Of a stretch of DNA of 64,000 nucleotides, positions 1 to 11,139 are shown in pieces. The position numbers and the translations under genes are program-made. The stretch comes from Caenorhabditis remanei (Eukaryota > Nematoda > Chromadorea > Rhabditida > Rhabditidae): positions 62,001-126,000 of the forward strand of contig NW_026526001.1 in the NCBI RefSeq assembly GCF_010183535.1, written 5' to 3'. The first letter of the stretch is position 1, and every line of letters starts with the position of its first letter. The notes under the pieces are model-generated. The model had not been told where the DNA came from. It saw only the letters and a list, made by a program, of their open reading frames with translations, and searched no databases.

Positions 1-269
1 GGCGCCCTCATCTTATCCTGCTTCCTCAACCGAACATATTTATCTCTCATATGTTTCCACTTCCTCTCCAACTCTACCGGTTGTCCGTCAAATCCAACTT
101 CAGCGCTGATCATCTTCCATATCTTGAGCTTGTGCTCAATGAATTTGTGTAACGGATTATAGCGGTTGTAGATGCACGGGTTACGTTGTACTGATTCAAT
201 GAGCGCTATGAGGAAATCGTCTTCAATGGGGTCCACACTTGGTGAGCCGTCTTCGATGACCAAAGCCAT
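1..269 (-). CDS. MADF-domain protein, 5' end (partial)
   Basis: This is the start of a minus-strand gene that runs off the left edge. The ATG is at 269, and 89 codons are open to base 1. The translation contains the hallmarks of a MADF (Myb/SANT-like in Adf-1) domain: a run beginning DFLIALIESVQRNPCIYNR, then a W in LKIWKMISAEVGF, then VELERKWKHMRDKYVRLRKQ. MADF domains are DNA-binding or protein-interaction modules of small nuclear factors, and nematodes have many. A short acidic leader (EDGSPSVDPIEDD) precedes the domain. The rest of the protein lies outside the window, so a BESS or other C-terminal domain cannot be assessed. The family call is firm from the W/R/K spacing; which paralogue it is remains unknown. 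Confidence 0.85.
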   Translation of the reverse strand, partial: MALVIEDGSPSVDPIEDDFLIALIESVQRNPCIYNRYNPLHKFIEHKLKIWKMISAEVGFDGQPVELERKWKHMRDKYVRLRKQDKMRA

Positions 270-874
270 AGCTGGAGAAATATTCTAGTAGTACAGTTAT
301 GGAATAAAATATAGCACGAGAGTTAGTAAATGAAAACTTTGCTTTTTCGTACAAGCCTTATAGCTCTCCGCAAGATAAAGTGCACAAAGACTAATACCTC
401 TCCAGAGACGCATTCATGCGGAAAAGTTGTCACGGATGGTGATTAGAAGTTGCACTTTTTCATATCATAAAATTCAGAAGAATAAGTTAGAATATGACAT
501 GGAATCGTAACTTATCAAATTGAAGTACGTTAATTGTCATATCTTGTACTTTAAAACGACATAACTAACCCCATGAAGAAAAGTTCTATACTGTTTTACA
601 AAACAAAAAATCTCGTTGAATTTTGCTCAATTAGGAAAAGTGATCAGCGCGAGTTCTTAGCCAAAAGGGATAGAGAGCATCAATATCGCAAACAACATTC
701 ACTGTTGTTATCAGATGAATGATTTCGTAAAACGGACAGAGTAACCAATAAAGCAAAACGGTTTCAGTCATTACTGAAAAATTTTCTTCAAAAAATAAGT
801 TGGATTGATAACCATTTGATTCAAGAACACATCAAAACACGAAACACTTGAAGTCACAAATTTATTTGAGTTTA
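270..874. other. Intergenic, AT-rich
   Basis: This stretch separates the divergently oriented-looking MADF start from the 3' end of the next minus-strand gene. It should hold the MADF promoter (minus strand, upstream of 269). I see no ORF, repeat or RNA gene in it. The minus-strand AATAAA-type signals for the 875-1177 gene lie at about 860-872. Confidence 0.4.
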
Positions 875-1177
875 TTAATTTTTAAATGAGTCGAACACAG
901 TCCATTCCTCATATTTAACAATTTTTTCCAACTCTTTGACAAGCTCCGCTTTCTCTTCTTCGCTTGTGCCCTCCGCTTCGATTTTTTGCATCAAGTCAGA
1001 TTTCGTTGCCTCCATGAGCCAGTAAAGGAATGCTATCAGAATAATCAAGAATGCCGCAATATATACATCGTAGGCTGATTTTTTCTCAGCCGGTGGTGGT
1101 TTCTTTTTCTTTTCAGTTGGAGTAGATTTGCTGTTCTTCTTGTTCCATTGGTTGTTTCTTTGCTTGTTTCGAGCCAT
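875..1177 (-). CDS. Small single-pass membrane protein (family member 1)
   Basis: This is a single-exon 100-aa ORF. Residues 1-33 are very basic (Arg, Lys, Asn, Pro; includes EKKKKPPPAEKK). Residues about 38-56 form one hydrophobic helix (DVYIAAFLIILIAFLYWLM). The tail is acidic and Lys/Glu-rich with the motif EAEGTSEEEKAELVKELEK. The basic-in, acidic-out layout suggests an N-cytoplasmic single-pass membrane protein. AATAAA polyadenylation signals follow the stop within about 20 nt, which supports a real gene. Frameshifted and diverged relatives lie at 2429-2727, about 3533-3650 and possibly 5072-5281 on the same strand, so this is a local tandem family. I recognise no characterised homologue and infer no function. 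Confidence 0.65.
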   Translation of the reverse strand: MARNKQRNNQWNKKNSKSTPTEKKKKPPPAEKKSAYDVYIAAFLIILIAFLYWLMEATKSDLMQKIEAEGTSEEEKAELVKELEKIVKYEEWTVFDSFKN

Positions 1178-2428
1178 ATGAAAAATTCACATTAAAATAG
1201 GTGAAGAGAAAATGAATTAGAAAAGATTATCAGGAGAGCAAAAAATACAATTGCATGATGGGGAAGAAAAAAGAACGCTTGCTCATGAAAAACATTTTCG
1301 AAGTCTTCCGAAACTACCCCTTCGAGAAAGGAAAATAAATGCAGATAACACTGATATTTGATAGACTTTCAAGAACTACTTTTATCATATTGCCGGACTC
1401 TTAATTCTCGAAAAAGCAAGTTCGCCAAGTTTCAAAATGATCTGTTATCGAACTCTGTCTAATACAAAAAAAGAATGTCGATAACATCGGAAAGTGGAGT
1501 TATAAAGTAGATGGGGAAATAAAGCAAAAAAGATAATAACAAGTATGTTACCAAGGAGACACTCACGTTTTTATTTGAGATTTTATTTATCAGGGAGACA
1601 TAGGAAATTGACAACAAAGCTTATCAAAACAAAAATATCCGGAATAACAAGAAACGAGGAAGTTATGAATTCACCAGAAGATACCAATTCGTAAACAAAC
1701 AAACACTTTTGCTAGGGCCTAAACTCGCTAATCTGAGAATGACTTTTATCGAAATATGATTTTGCCAGAAACAAGAAACGAACAATTCTTTTCACTCTGT
1801 CAAAAACCTCAGATGTCATTGCCCTGAGTTTCCTCTAACATTGCAAATGTCAATTTTAGAAACAAACAGATACCTGAAGTTTGGATGCTTAAATTAAAAG
1901 TGCGAATAAAGCATTATTTCATAAAGAAATCACAATGAGACATATTCATGGAAGATTTCCGGAGTGTTAAACATCAGTGTCAAAACATCACGCGGGCTTT
2001 TCCCAAAGGTACTAATTACTCATATTTCAAAAGAAAAATGGAGAGGAGTTTTGTGTGTATAAGGACACGGATTAGACGTTGTCCTTTATATCATTGATTT
2101 AGAATAATCTAAATGAGCGGAATTTGAAATTCTACAAAATGGGAAAGGAAGAAGTGTTTGTGAAATTCATTGATAAAGTGAGAAACAACTAAAGGAAAAA
2201 TGAATAAGAATCAAGTAGCCCTGATAATAAAAATGTTCATGTTCTTATGCTAAACGAGAACTCGGGAGTACAGGGATGTTTATTATTTTGGACTGAAAAC
2301 AATTTTTTACAATGCACAAAGACGAAATGTTAGTTGAATTAGTACTTAAAACAACTTAAGTTGCTTTTAAAATTAGAATATGCTAATGAATAAAAACTCG
2401 GAAAACTCAATTTCGTATTTATTGTTTA
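1178..2428. other. Non-coding gap between family members
   Basis: About 1.25 kb of AT-rich sequence without a supported exon. The ORFs here are short and lack splice or codon support. It probably holds the 5' flank of the 875-1177 gene. Confidence 0.35.
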
Positions 2429-2727
2429 CTAGCGTTTAATCCAGAAAAAACTTGCAAAACGTCTTTGAATCTTCATTGTGTATTTCAGCCATTCAAGCCA
2501 AGCAGCCTTCTCTTTTTCAGTTATTCCCTTGGCATTAATCCGTTCCGTTATGTATCCGTGAGCCATTAAATCACATAGATAACTACCATAGTAACCAGAA
2601 TGAATACGCCAAGATAGTGTAGACAATTAACGCGTCTTTCAATTCTTTGATCGAGCAATGGTAAACCCATCTCACCCAGGTCCACATCTAGCTTGACTTT
2701 TTTGTGTTTCGGCTTGTTACGAGTCAT
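2429..2727 (-). pseudogene. Small membrane protein, frameshifted (family member 2)
   Basis: An ATG at 2727 directly follows a TTTCAG acceptor, as for a trans-spliced start. It opens a basic leader (MTRNKPKHKKVKLDVD) and a hydrophobic helix (LGVFILVTMVVIYVI), then reaches TAA at about 2566-2568. One base out of frame, coding resumes as DLMAHGYITERINAKGITEKEKAAWLEWLKY. This aligns with the tail of the 875-1177 protein (LMQKIEAEGTSEEEKAEL) and ends at a TAG/TAA-type stop at 2429, followed by AATAAA. The two halves therefore need a single one-base shift at the end of the membrane helix to match the paralogue. This is either a pseudogene or a sequencing error; no GT-AG intron repairs it. Confidence 0.6.
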
Positions 2728-3532
2728 CTGAAATACATGAAAACCGTTAGAAATATGAAACAATTTTTGAAGAAATCAATTATGAAGTTTTTTTAGTTCA
2801 GTTCTCAAAAATTGGCTTAAATAACTATTTTATAATGAAAAAAATTCGATGATGAAGTGGCAGAAATCAAAAAAACATATTAATTTAATCTAAACTGAAC
2901 GCGAGACTTCAAAAACGTATCTTGTGTGCAAGCGGAACTTATGGAATTCTAAAAAATGAAACTACTGGAAACATAGCTACGAAAAACACAGAAATCACTA
3001 ACAAAATTGCGAAACCTTTCACTCACTGCGACGTAAAACTCTAAAATGTAAGTCGAGTCTAATACTCCGTTCAATAAAAAAATACTTGCAGAAAAAGAGC
3101 AATACGTTTTCCAATTACCTTTTAGCACATAACCAATGTGAAACTCGCTTTGATTAAAATTTCTTTTTTGAATAATGTGAGTACTAATTACGTTGTCCCA
3201 AAAGATCAGTATCAAAAAATCAAGAAAAATGATTGAAGTTATGAAATGAAAAATGAAATGTGGTCTATGTTTTAATTAAACAAACGTCCGAAGAGAAAAC
3301 AACTTTTCAAAAGTTCACTTTGAAAACTTTGAAAATTGATTCATGTTAATCAAATCACACCGACTAGAATAAATCCTTTTGTTTGTTTGTTAGATGAATC
3401 CACGATACTATGAAGATTATATCAGTTGGTGGTACTGGTTCTTGAAATTAAACACAAAAACACATTTTTCCTTCATATCCATCTTTATTTGAATAAAAGT
3501 TCACACCGACCATTTTGGAAAAAAAATTGCAA

Positions 3533-3650
3533 TCATTGAGTGGGGGTCTCCGTAAGGACACACTCCACTTTGAACAAAAAGAGAGCAAGAAGCATGAAAA
3601 CGAGTAGAATGAGGATGACGTTGCAATAGACTTCAGAGATTTGAAGGGTT
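3533..3650 (-). pseudogene. Possible family member 3, last exon or remnant
   Basis: The minus-strand frame ending with TGA at 3533 reads ISEVYCNVILILLVFMLLALFLFKVE and then a short tail ending TPTQ. The order of a Tyr/Val-led helix followed by a short polar tail resembles SAYDVYIAAFLIILIAFLYW of the 875-1177 protein. AATAAA lies about 45 nt after the stop, as in the other members. No basic N-terminal exon and no good acceptor could be found upstream (an in-frame TAA lies near 3670). I therefore call it a remnant or an unjoined last exon, with low confidence. Confidence 0.3.
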
Positions 3651-3917
3651 GAAAGTTTATAAACTAAACTTTATAAATAAATTCGGCATTCCGAGCCTCG
3701 ATTTTTTCACTATTTCCGATACATGTATTCGTGATTTGAAGAATATCTTATCGACAATTATTTTTATGATGAGTTTTCGAGATAACCATATTACGGTTGT
3801 AATCATCATACGACTTTTCAAAGAATGTTTTGTTTCTCGCCTATAAACTTAGCAGCTTTGATGAACACTGAATCTCCGGACAATTGAAACAACCATATTG
3901 CCATGGTAATTTCGAAA

Positions 3918-4655
3918 TCTTACTAGGAAAGGATCACGAGTCAATATGGAGTTCCGGGTTATGACCTATATGGTTGGAAAGAAAAAAATTTTAAAAAATA
4001 CAAAATTTCTTTTATGTTTTCTTGAAATAGATGTCTTGTTAGAATTGTGACCTCTTATCTTACAGGCATTTTTGTATACTGAAAAATCATTCAAATTATA
4101 ATTTCTCTGCTAAATGGCGGGTACCCCCTAATTTTTTTTGCACAACGATAATGTACATCTTTTGCACTTTTTATCCTTATCGGGAGAAAATATGAATAAT
4201 CCTGTTAAATTTTTCTAGAACGGTTTGAAATTTTCGAAAATTTGAGTTGATGTCAGTTTTTTGAAAATTTCAAACTCAAAAAAAAAAACATTTTGAACAA
4301 ATTTAGTTTGTATTCTCAAAGCACTTGAAATTTGCTACATTTATGTCATAATCTTTTTTTTTCAATAACACTTCTAGAGAAAACATGATTTTTTTAAAAT
4401 TTCGAAAAAACGTTTTTTTTTTGAAAAATCTCAAATGAAGTACATTCCATGTTAGATTTACGTGACTTCAAAGTTTCCATTTTTAGTACTGAATGTGAGA
4501 ACTCAACAAAACCTGCATAACTTTTTTCGCAGAATCGTTTTGCAAAATAGAAAGACAGATTTGAAATCAACGCAAAATTACCGTTCTAGTGATATAGGCC
4601 TCAACCCATAACTCCATCTCAACTCGGAATCCTTCCCTAGTTAGTGTCAAGAAAA
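3918..4655. repeat. Inverted-terminal-repeat element (about 0.74 kb)
   Basis: The left end (about 3920-3975: ...AGGAAAGGATCACGAGTC then ATGGAGTTCCGGGTTATGACC) recurs in reverse complement at about 4595-4650. The interior is homopolymer-rich and has no ORF. A solo copy of the same terminus is at about 18285-18335 (GAGAAGGATCCCGGGTTGAG). This looks like a non-autonomous foldback or MITE-type element. The ends are diverged, so the boundaries are approximate. Confidence 0.6.
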
Positions 4656-5071
4656 ACTTGGTAAAAATAATACATTTTGTGAAAATTTGAAAAAACTTAT
4701 TATTAGCAAAGTGAAGCTAGATGAAAAAGTAAACCTAGCACTTAATTTTCTCAAAAATTCAATTTCGAGAGGATACCTTTTTTATAAACATAATATCAAA
4801 TTTCAAGACACTATGAGAATGAGTTCTACTCAATTCTTTTCTAATCATAACAAATAAATTCTAGGTATCAAATTTTCAAAAGTGATTGTTTATTTTCAAT
4901 CTTTTAATTTTCCAAAATTCAACTCCATATCATCTTACTTAACTTTATACACATTCATATAACATTGTCAAAAATACAACAATGAAGAAGTAAAAACAAA
5001 CATAACAACTTGTTTTATTTACGCATGTGGAATTACTTTCATCATCACGTTGACGAATTTCAAAAAGAATA

Positions 5072-5281
5072 TTAGTGGTTGATAATTCTGTTGTACTTGG
5101 CAGCCACTACAAACCAAACCTCCACAAGATAGGACAAGAACAGCAGCAAATGAAAATTGACGAACGTCATTGAGAGCCAACGCCAAAAGACATTATCTGG
5201 AGTCCACTCTTCTTCCTCTTTCTTCATCGGTACTGACTTCGGTTTCTTTGGATACTTTGCAAAGAGCCTACGTTGGGCCAT
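5072..5281 (-). CDS. Small single-pass membrane protein (family member 4?)
   Basis: A 69-aa single-exon ORF whose ATG directly abuts a TTTTCTAG acceptor, consistent with SL trans-splicing. It has a basic leader (MAQRRLFAKYPKKPKSVP), an acidic patch (KKEEEEWTPDN) and one long hydrophobic helix (MTFVNFHLLLFLSYLVEVWFVVAA), then a short polar end. AATAAA follows the stop by about 50 nt. The overall plan matches the small basic-leader/one-helix family at 875-2727, but the sequence is too diverged to be sure of homology. The role is unknown. Confidence 0.55.
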   Translation of the reverse strand: MAQRRLFAKYPKKPKSVPMKKEEEEWTPDNVFWRWLSMTFVNFHLLLFLSYLVEVWFVVAAKYNRIINH

Positions 5282-5674
5282 CTAGAAAAAAAACAACATG
5301 AAGACTGAACAAAAGTCGAAACCGGAAAATGAAAACAAAACTAGCAAGTGAACTCACTAATAAAACATTAATATAATCTCGGGTAGATAGTCTGAAAACA
5401 TACCGAGAGAGTATCTTCGAGTATGCGATGATGAAATTGAAACGCTCTGAATGACTGTGTGAAAAACGTATAGGTTTACTGTTATTGTTTATTTCTAGTC
5501 AAACGAGAAATATTTTCACAGGCATAGTTTATATGAATAATCGGCAATTTTCCGTTATCGTTTGTTTAGATATTACCCTCTGAGCAAAAATAACACAAAT
5601 CTTTCTGTTTCTGAAAGTTATAACTTCAACTCATTTTAAACGATGAGTCACATGTAGTTTTACTGGCAGCAGCT

Positions 5675-5932
5675 ACTTTCGAAAAAATAAAGTTTCGACA
5701 AGGATTTTCAAAAACATTTTCGCGGGCTGGAACACGCAAGCGCATGAAGTTGTGGGCGGAGCTTAAACTGCAAGTGGCGCGGTTCTAAATTTGGAAAAAA
5801 ACAACTGGAATTAAAACCGCGCCGCTTAATTAAGCTGCAGTTTAGCTCCGCCCACAACTTCATGCGCTTGCGTGTTCCAGCCCGCGAAATTTTTTTTTTA
5901 ATCCTTGTCGAAACTTTATTTTTTCGACAGTA
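5675..5932. repeat. Palindromic MITE (about 258 bp)
   Basis: This is a nearly perfect hairpin. The left arm runs from TTCGAAAAAATAAAGTTTCG through CGCGGGCTGGAACACGCAAG and a GGGCGGAGC block. It returns in reverse complement from about 5820 to 5930. The two arms share over 100 bp and are separated by only about 40 bp. The GC-rich core stands out against the AT-rich surroundings. It contains no credible gene; the ORF at 5708-5944 is simply the palindrome read through. It is a terminal-inverted-repeat element of unknown superfamily. Confidence 0.8.
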
Positions 5933-6929
5933 AGTATGTTCCATGCTTCAAAAGTTTTAATTCAGTTCTGCGTTTCTACCTGAATATTGTCCAGTCATTC
6001 TTGATTTTCACACTAAACATAGTCTCTTTTGACATGTAGGAAAAATTGGTTCCGTTTTTTGTAACTGGGATTAAAAACAGTCTTGTAGCGTTAAATTAAA
6101 ACTACGAAACTAGTTGCAAAAGATAAAGAATGGAGAAGAAAAGAATGAAAAAAGAATGAACGTATGTTTTGAAAATATTTCTATGTAAAAAATGTGTGAA
6201 ACCGTTTAAGCTCATTCCTAATTGAATATTGACCTGAATTCCTGAAACTGATGGTAGAAATTTTTGAATACCAGAAATGAAACCAAAAACCGTTATCCCG
6301 CAATATATTTATTGAAATTTGAGATTAACTCTCAGAAACGATTCTTAAATGAATCTTGGGCGGGTATGTATAGACAGATTGAACATAACTTCCTGTGGGT
6401 ATTACTTCTACAGGAACAACAGAACCTAACATTAAAACTCATTGAGAGGGACCTATTTGGGTGGAGTTAACGGGAGGGACGAGAAACAGTACCGGGTTGT
6501 GGGGACAAGTGTTAGAATTTTGACACGAAAAATACCGTAGTCTACTTGAGTAGGGGTAGATAAATGGGATAATGACGAAAAATTAGGAAAAAGTAAAAGA
6601 CACCGGGATAAATTTAGAAAGACAATAACTGGTACTTAATTTTCAAGAAAAAGAACAACCGAAAAGTATTATAAAACGGAATGGGCAAAATTTGAAATGT
6701 GATAAACATATGACAAAAGTTATCATAGAAAGACAGGAAAAATCTAGGGGAAACGAAAAAATTTGATAAAATGAGAGGCAGAGATTACTAATATTCTGCA
6801 TAGAAATGATGTGTATATTTCCAGATGGATAAAATTTGTAACCACAAAATTAGATGGAAATCAATAGAGAAGAATGTGTATATAGCAAATGAGATCAGTA
6901 CTCGGATAATACAGTACTTGGAGAAAAGA
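5933..6929. other. Intergenic; 3' flank of the DDB1-like gene
   Basis: No supported gene. The right part is the 3' flank of the minus-strand gene ending at 6930. A short local duplication around 6895-6945 repeats the phrase AGTACTCGGA(T/G)AATAC about three times. No canonical AATAAA was found within 100 nt of the stop. Confidence 0.35.
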
Positions 6930-9900
6930 TCAGTACTCGGAGAATACGAACATCTCACGGAGGCGCAAGATCCATTCGATGACATAATCATTAGTAGGTT
7001 GCTCTCCGGTGGCTGTAAATATCGACAGATTTTTTTAAAAACCGGATAGCACTACTCACCGTTTCTCCATTGCATTTTGACACTGTCATCAATTGTATCA
7101 ATAATTTGACTAATCATCGTAGGTGTTGAAAACATATCCGAGGTTAGAACATCTCCGTCAATGTAATCAGATGGCTGCAAATACAATAAAATGAGGAATT
7201 ATAATTTTTCCAACGGTTCTCACCGAACGACCTCGTCGCTCATAATTGAGTTGCTGGAGAATCGCCAGCTCTCCGCGCAAGGGCTGTGTCCTTGCGGCAT
7301 TGACGAGGTCATGGAGCATACGGCTCCACCGTGCATTCAAGCGAAGCACACTTCCAATTGCTCCCGAACCCGTAGCAAAATACAATTGTTCACCAGATGC
7401 AAAGATAAGTTCTTCGAAGAACATTTCTTGTTCATCGAAGATTATTTTATCCGATTTCAGCAGTGTGGGAACTGAACCAAGCCAGTACGATCCACGGGGA
7501 AGACTGTCTCTTCCAATTTTAACCGTTTCGTTTATGAACCGACTGTCAAGGTAACACTGGTCTTGTTCATAATTAGCGTCGACAACGGTGATCATGTCGT
7601 CAGAGATAGCTGCTCTCACTAGATTTGGTTGAACTGGTCTAGAAGCAACTTCTTGAGCCACTTCTCCGGTAACATCGATTGACGCCGCAATTACGAGTTT
7701 CCCATTCGTCAATGTAACTGTATGTTTTTTGTCTGCTGTGAGCACGAAGAGATTGTATCGGTCAAATTTGAGGAATATCGGAGCATCAGGAATTATCAAA
7801 TAGTGAGTCATTTCGCAAGTGTTGCTTCGTACGTCAAACTTGAATAGAGAGACACGGTTCTGAGCTTCATCAGTATAACACTTCAGGATAGAAGCCATTG
7901 CGAAGTACTCAATTTGATTGCGCCCGAACTGACCAGATGTAATTCTGAAAAACAAAAAATTATGAAATAGAGTAAATTATAGATTATATGTTACTTACGC
8001 AATGAATTTCTCTTCTTGATCAAGGTTCAAAAATGTTAGTTGTTTGCACGTAGCAGCATCTAGAATAAACAGTCGGTGAGGACGAATAATTGCAGTCCAG
8101 CTTTCAGGGCGACGTGATGTGACCATAGCAATAGTCTTTGTTTTCTTTTGGAAAGCCAATTTCTCAGGCTTTTCATCGAAATTGACTGTTTGCGCCCTGT
8201 TAAGAAGTTTTCCCATGTTCACGTTGTTGTCGGTGGCCAACACATACAGTACTCTGGAAATAATTGGGGATTGAGTTCAAAATCCAAAGAAAAACCTCAA
8301 TGACATACCCAAGGTTTTTGACACGCACGGTAGCTGCTCCAAAGATATGGTCGAGACCTAGTTGTTGTGTCTCCAACTTGCCAACTTTACTGAAGACGAT
8401 TCGCGGATATGTAGATGCAGTGATGGCAAATCCGTTCATATTGTGAAATGTTTCCGCAGCTCGAGTGGAAATCATCTTCCACGTTCCTTGGTGTTGATTA
8501 GCGACACTGTACTCTGAGCATCTGTACAATCCTCCAGTTCTATCAGCCACGACAAAGTTATCAATCCAAGATGTTATTGAGATGGGTGAGCAGATATTTG
8601 TATGAAATCTCATTGCCGGGAGTAATGTTCGTACGTCCCAAACAAGAATCGTAGGTGAACGTTCCAGTGCTAGAAGTACATGCTCCGACAAGGCTGTATA
8701 GTTGACGACTTTAGTTTCAGCTTCTTGACTATCTTCTGGTCTGTCTTCTTGACTGTCTTTTCCATTATCAGCTACACTTTGACCGAGTTTTCGCTTTTTC
8801 TCCCGGAAGGTTGGCTTTCCTTGTTCTTGTCCAAAAGTAGCTCTCGACACTTCGTTTCCACTGCACGTAATAACGGTGCCGGAGACAGCATCAACATCAG
8901 CTAGTTTGATGGTTCCAATAGAGCTACCGTAGCCACGCAACGGTGTCCATTGGTTTGTGGCATCGTTATACTTGAAAACGATTACTTTCTCTGGAGTGAC
9001 TTGGACAATACACTTGTGGTGTACCAAGTATGCCAGATGAATTGTCTTGAGATTGCTGAACGGCCTTCCTTGATCCCATGTCTCGAATTTGGTACCATTA
9101 TGAACAATATATCTTGTGTCATCTTTCCTCGAAAGCGCCAACATATCGGAAATCTCATTTTCGTTCGAACCAGGAACTTGTGGCACTGAGAAAATTCGTT
9201 GGATATCAGGGAAATAATAGGATTGATTTTGGTCAAAACGAACTGATCGTTTGAACACGCGAAGGACTCCACTATTTTCTTGTCCACAGGCGGCAACTAG
9301 GTACGATTCGATATCGGTCTCAACAGAAACCAGGTCATTGATTTTCTCACATTCATCAATTTTTCTGACATGCTGTAAAATTGAACTACTTTTACATCTG
9401 AAGATTCACCCTGAACTCACCATGTATTTCTTTTTGTATTGCATACCAACTTGAACAAACCCCGCATCTCCGTTGCGGGTTGCCACAAAAACCAAGTTGG
9501 GCTTGAGTGCGGTTAGCAAAGTCGGACGCGTTCTCTCAGCACCAATACAGAGGATATCAAACTTCACGGGTCCGGTGGAATCCGATCGACGGAATTGGCC
9601 CAAGAACATTCTACCCGCATTGTCTCCAATTAAAACTGTACAAACAGTGGCATCTCTGCTGAGAATAGCTGCGACAACAAACTTGTTGTTCTCCAATTTT
9701 CCAAGACTGAAGCGATCGTCTGTGTTTCCATGTTCCAATCTGACATTGAAAATGTTAGCAAGTTTTAGATAGAAAAAAAGAAATGAACTTACGAGGTCAA
9801 AACGATAGTGTTGGATCCGATCAGCATATGCGTCTTCTCAAAAACGTTTGGCAAAACAATGTTAATAGCAGTATCAAAGGATCTTTCAACAGTTTGTCCT

Positions 9901-10858
9901 CCAAGTTTATATTGTTTCACTCTGGTACCCATATCAACAGTTCTTGCTAGGATCAAATATTCCGACTGATTCATCATTGCAACGTAACGAATTTTGACGA
10001 TTCCAGCATTGCCGAGAACAGGATGACTCAAATCACTCGAATTCCACATAAAAAAGTTTCCGCGGCGATCAACAACAAGAAGAGATCCTTGACAAGAAGA
10101 GACGTGATAAGGAGGCTCCCCAGCACGTTCTGCATCCAATAGTTCCGTTTTCGAAATGGATCCGTCCGCATCGTTGTACTTCCATAGATCAACAGATCCT
10201 GAATAGCCCACAGTGATTAGGTAGTCAAGAGATTGTGGTGCAGTTGATGTGGTTGAGTTCGAGGGGTTGCTGTTTTCTGTCTGGAACACATTGCTATGAA
10301 TTTAAACTTTTAACAGAAATCAAAACAAACCTGACTATTTGACTGCACGAATCTAACAGATTGCAACATTTCACTGGAATCGAATCGGCGAATTTCAGAG
10401 AGTGTTGATTCATCCCACAGGACAACTGTTCTTCCAGCTCCAACTGCAATGCTTGGTTGTTTCACGTCTGAAAACGAAATTTGAGATAATATGTATTTCA
10501 TATTCAAAAACTAAAGAGAACCGACACATTTGCTAATTGAGACATGTCATAGAAAATTGGAACACTCAAAAGCTAAATCTGACATTTTTTAGCCTTTTAA
10601 TCATACTCGTGACGTGTATGATTGGCCACATCTTTATTAAATTAACAGGAGAACATTTTCTTAGTAGTACATATAAATTTGACTCGTAGGCCAAATTATC
10701 ACTGTAAAACAGCATTTTTATGGAAAGCAACTTTTTGAAAGATTCTACAAATAGGCATAAAAGTACTCACTGAGAAAATGTCCGACGTCTGCATCACTGA
10801 CTTTCCGATCATGGACCAACGTAGTGACTAGCCATTTGCTAGGTTCAGACCCACTCAT
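6930..10858 (-). CDS. DDB1/CPSF-A family protein, divergent
   Basis: There are nine exons (10858-10771, 10467-10331, 10280-9793, 9739-9421, 9372-8309, 8253-7999, 7944-7224, 7174-7060, 7012-6930), all with GT-AG junctions in consistent phase. They total 3270 nt or 1089 aa; DDB1 proteins are about 1130-1140 aa. An acceptor (TTTCAG) lies 7 nt before the ATG. The layout fits three beta-propellers. The first propeller opens with a DDB1-like start (WLVTTLVHDRKVSDADVGHF), and the MMS1-N region has LIGDNAGRMFLGQF, NLVFVATRNGDAGFVQV and LVAACGQENSGVLRVF. The CPSF-A region ends with YFATGSGAIGSVLRL, then YIDGDVLTSDMF and an acidic/amphipathic C-terminal helix (VIEWILRLREMF). In DDB1 this family acts as the adaptor of CUL4 ubiquitin ligases. 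The sequence is much more diverged than expected for the canonical nematode ddb-1, so a lineage-specific paralogue is likely. The adaptor role is inferred, not shown. Confidence 0.8.
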
Positions 10859-11135
10859 GACGTTTCTGAAATGGAATTTATAGAAAAATATTAGCTAAAG
10901 GGCGAGAAGACAGAGAGTTCATGAAATATGCAATAATTTCCTCTAAGAACGAAAGAAGTTGAGAAGAAAAAAGAATAGAAACCGCAGTAACGGAAACTGG
11001 CCAAATGGAAAATTGGGAAAATCAATAAAAGTAAGGGTCAACTGTATATGGGGCAAAACATAACTGACCTCCAATATGTAGTGAGAGAGTGTCTCATCAT
11101 TGCAATGCAATGAGACGCAGGCGTGAGACATTATC
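10859..11135. other. 5' flank of the DDB1-like gene
   Basis: This should contain the promoter of the minus-strand gene starting at 10858, with a trans-splice-type acceptor at about 10866. No other gene is supported. Confidence 0.35.
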
Positions 11136-11139
11136 TCAC

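Noticed and set aside
5708..5944. Minus-strand 78-codon ORF
   Set aside because: It is the palindromic MITE read through; both arms translate to mirrored nonsense.
7191..7554. Plus-strand open frames of 94 and 102 codons
   Set aside because: They are antisense to exon 7 of the DDB1-like gene, which has splice and homology support; no signals of their own.
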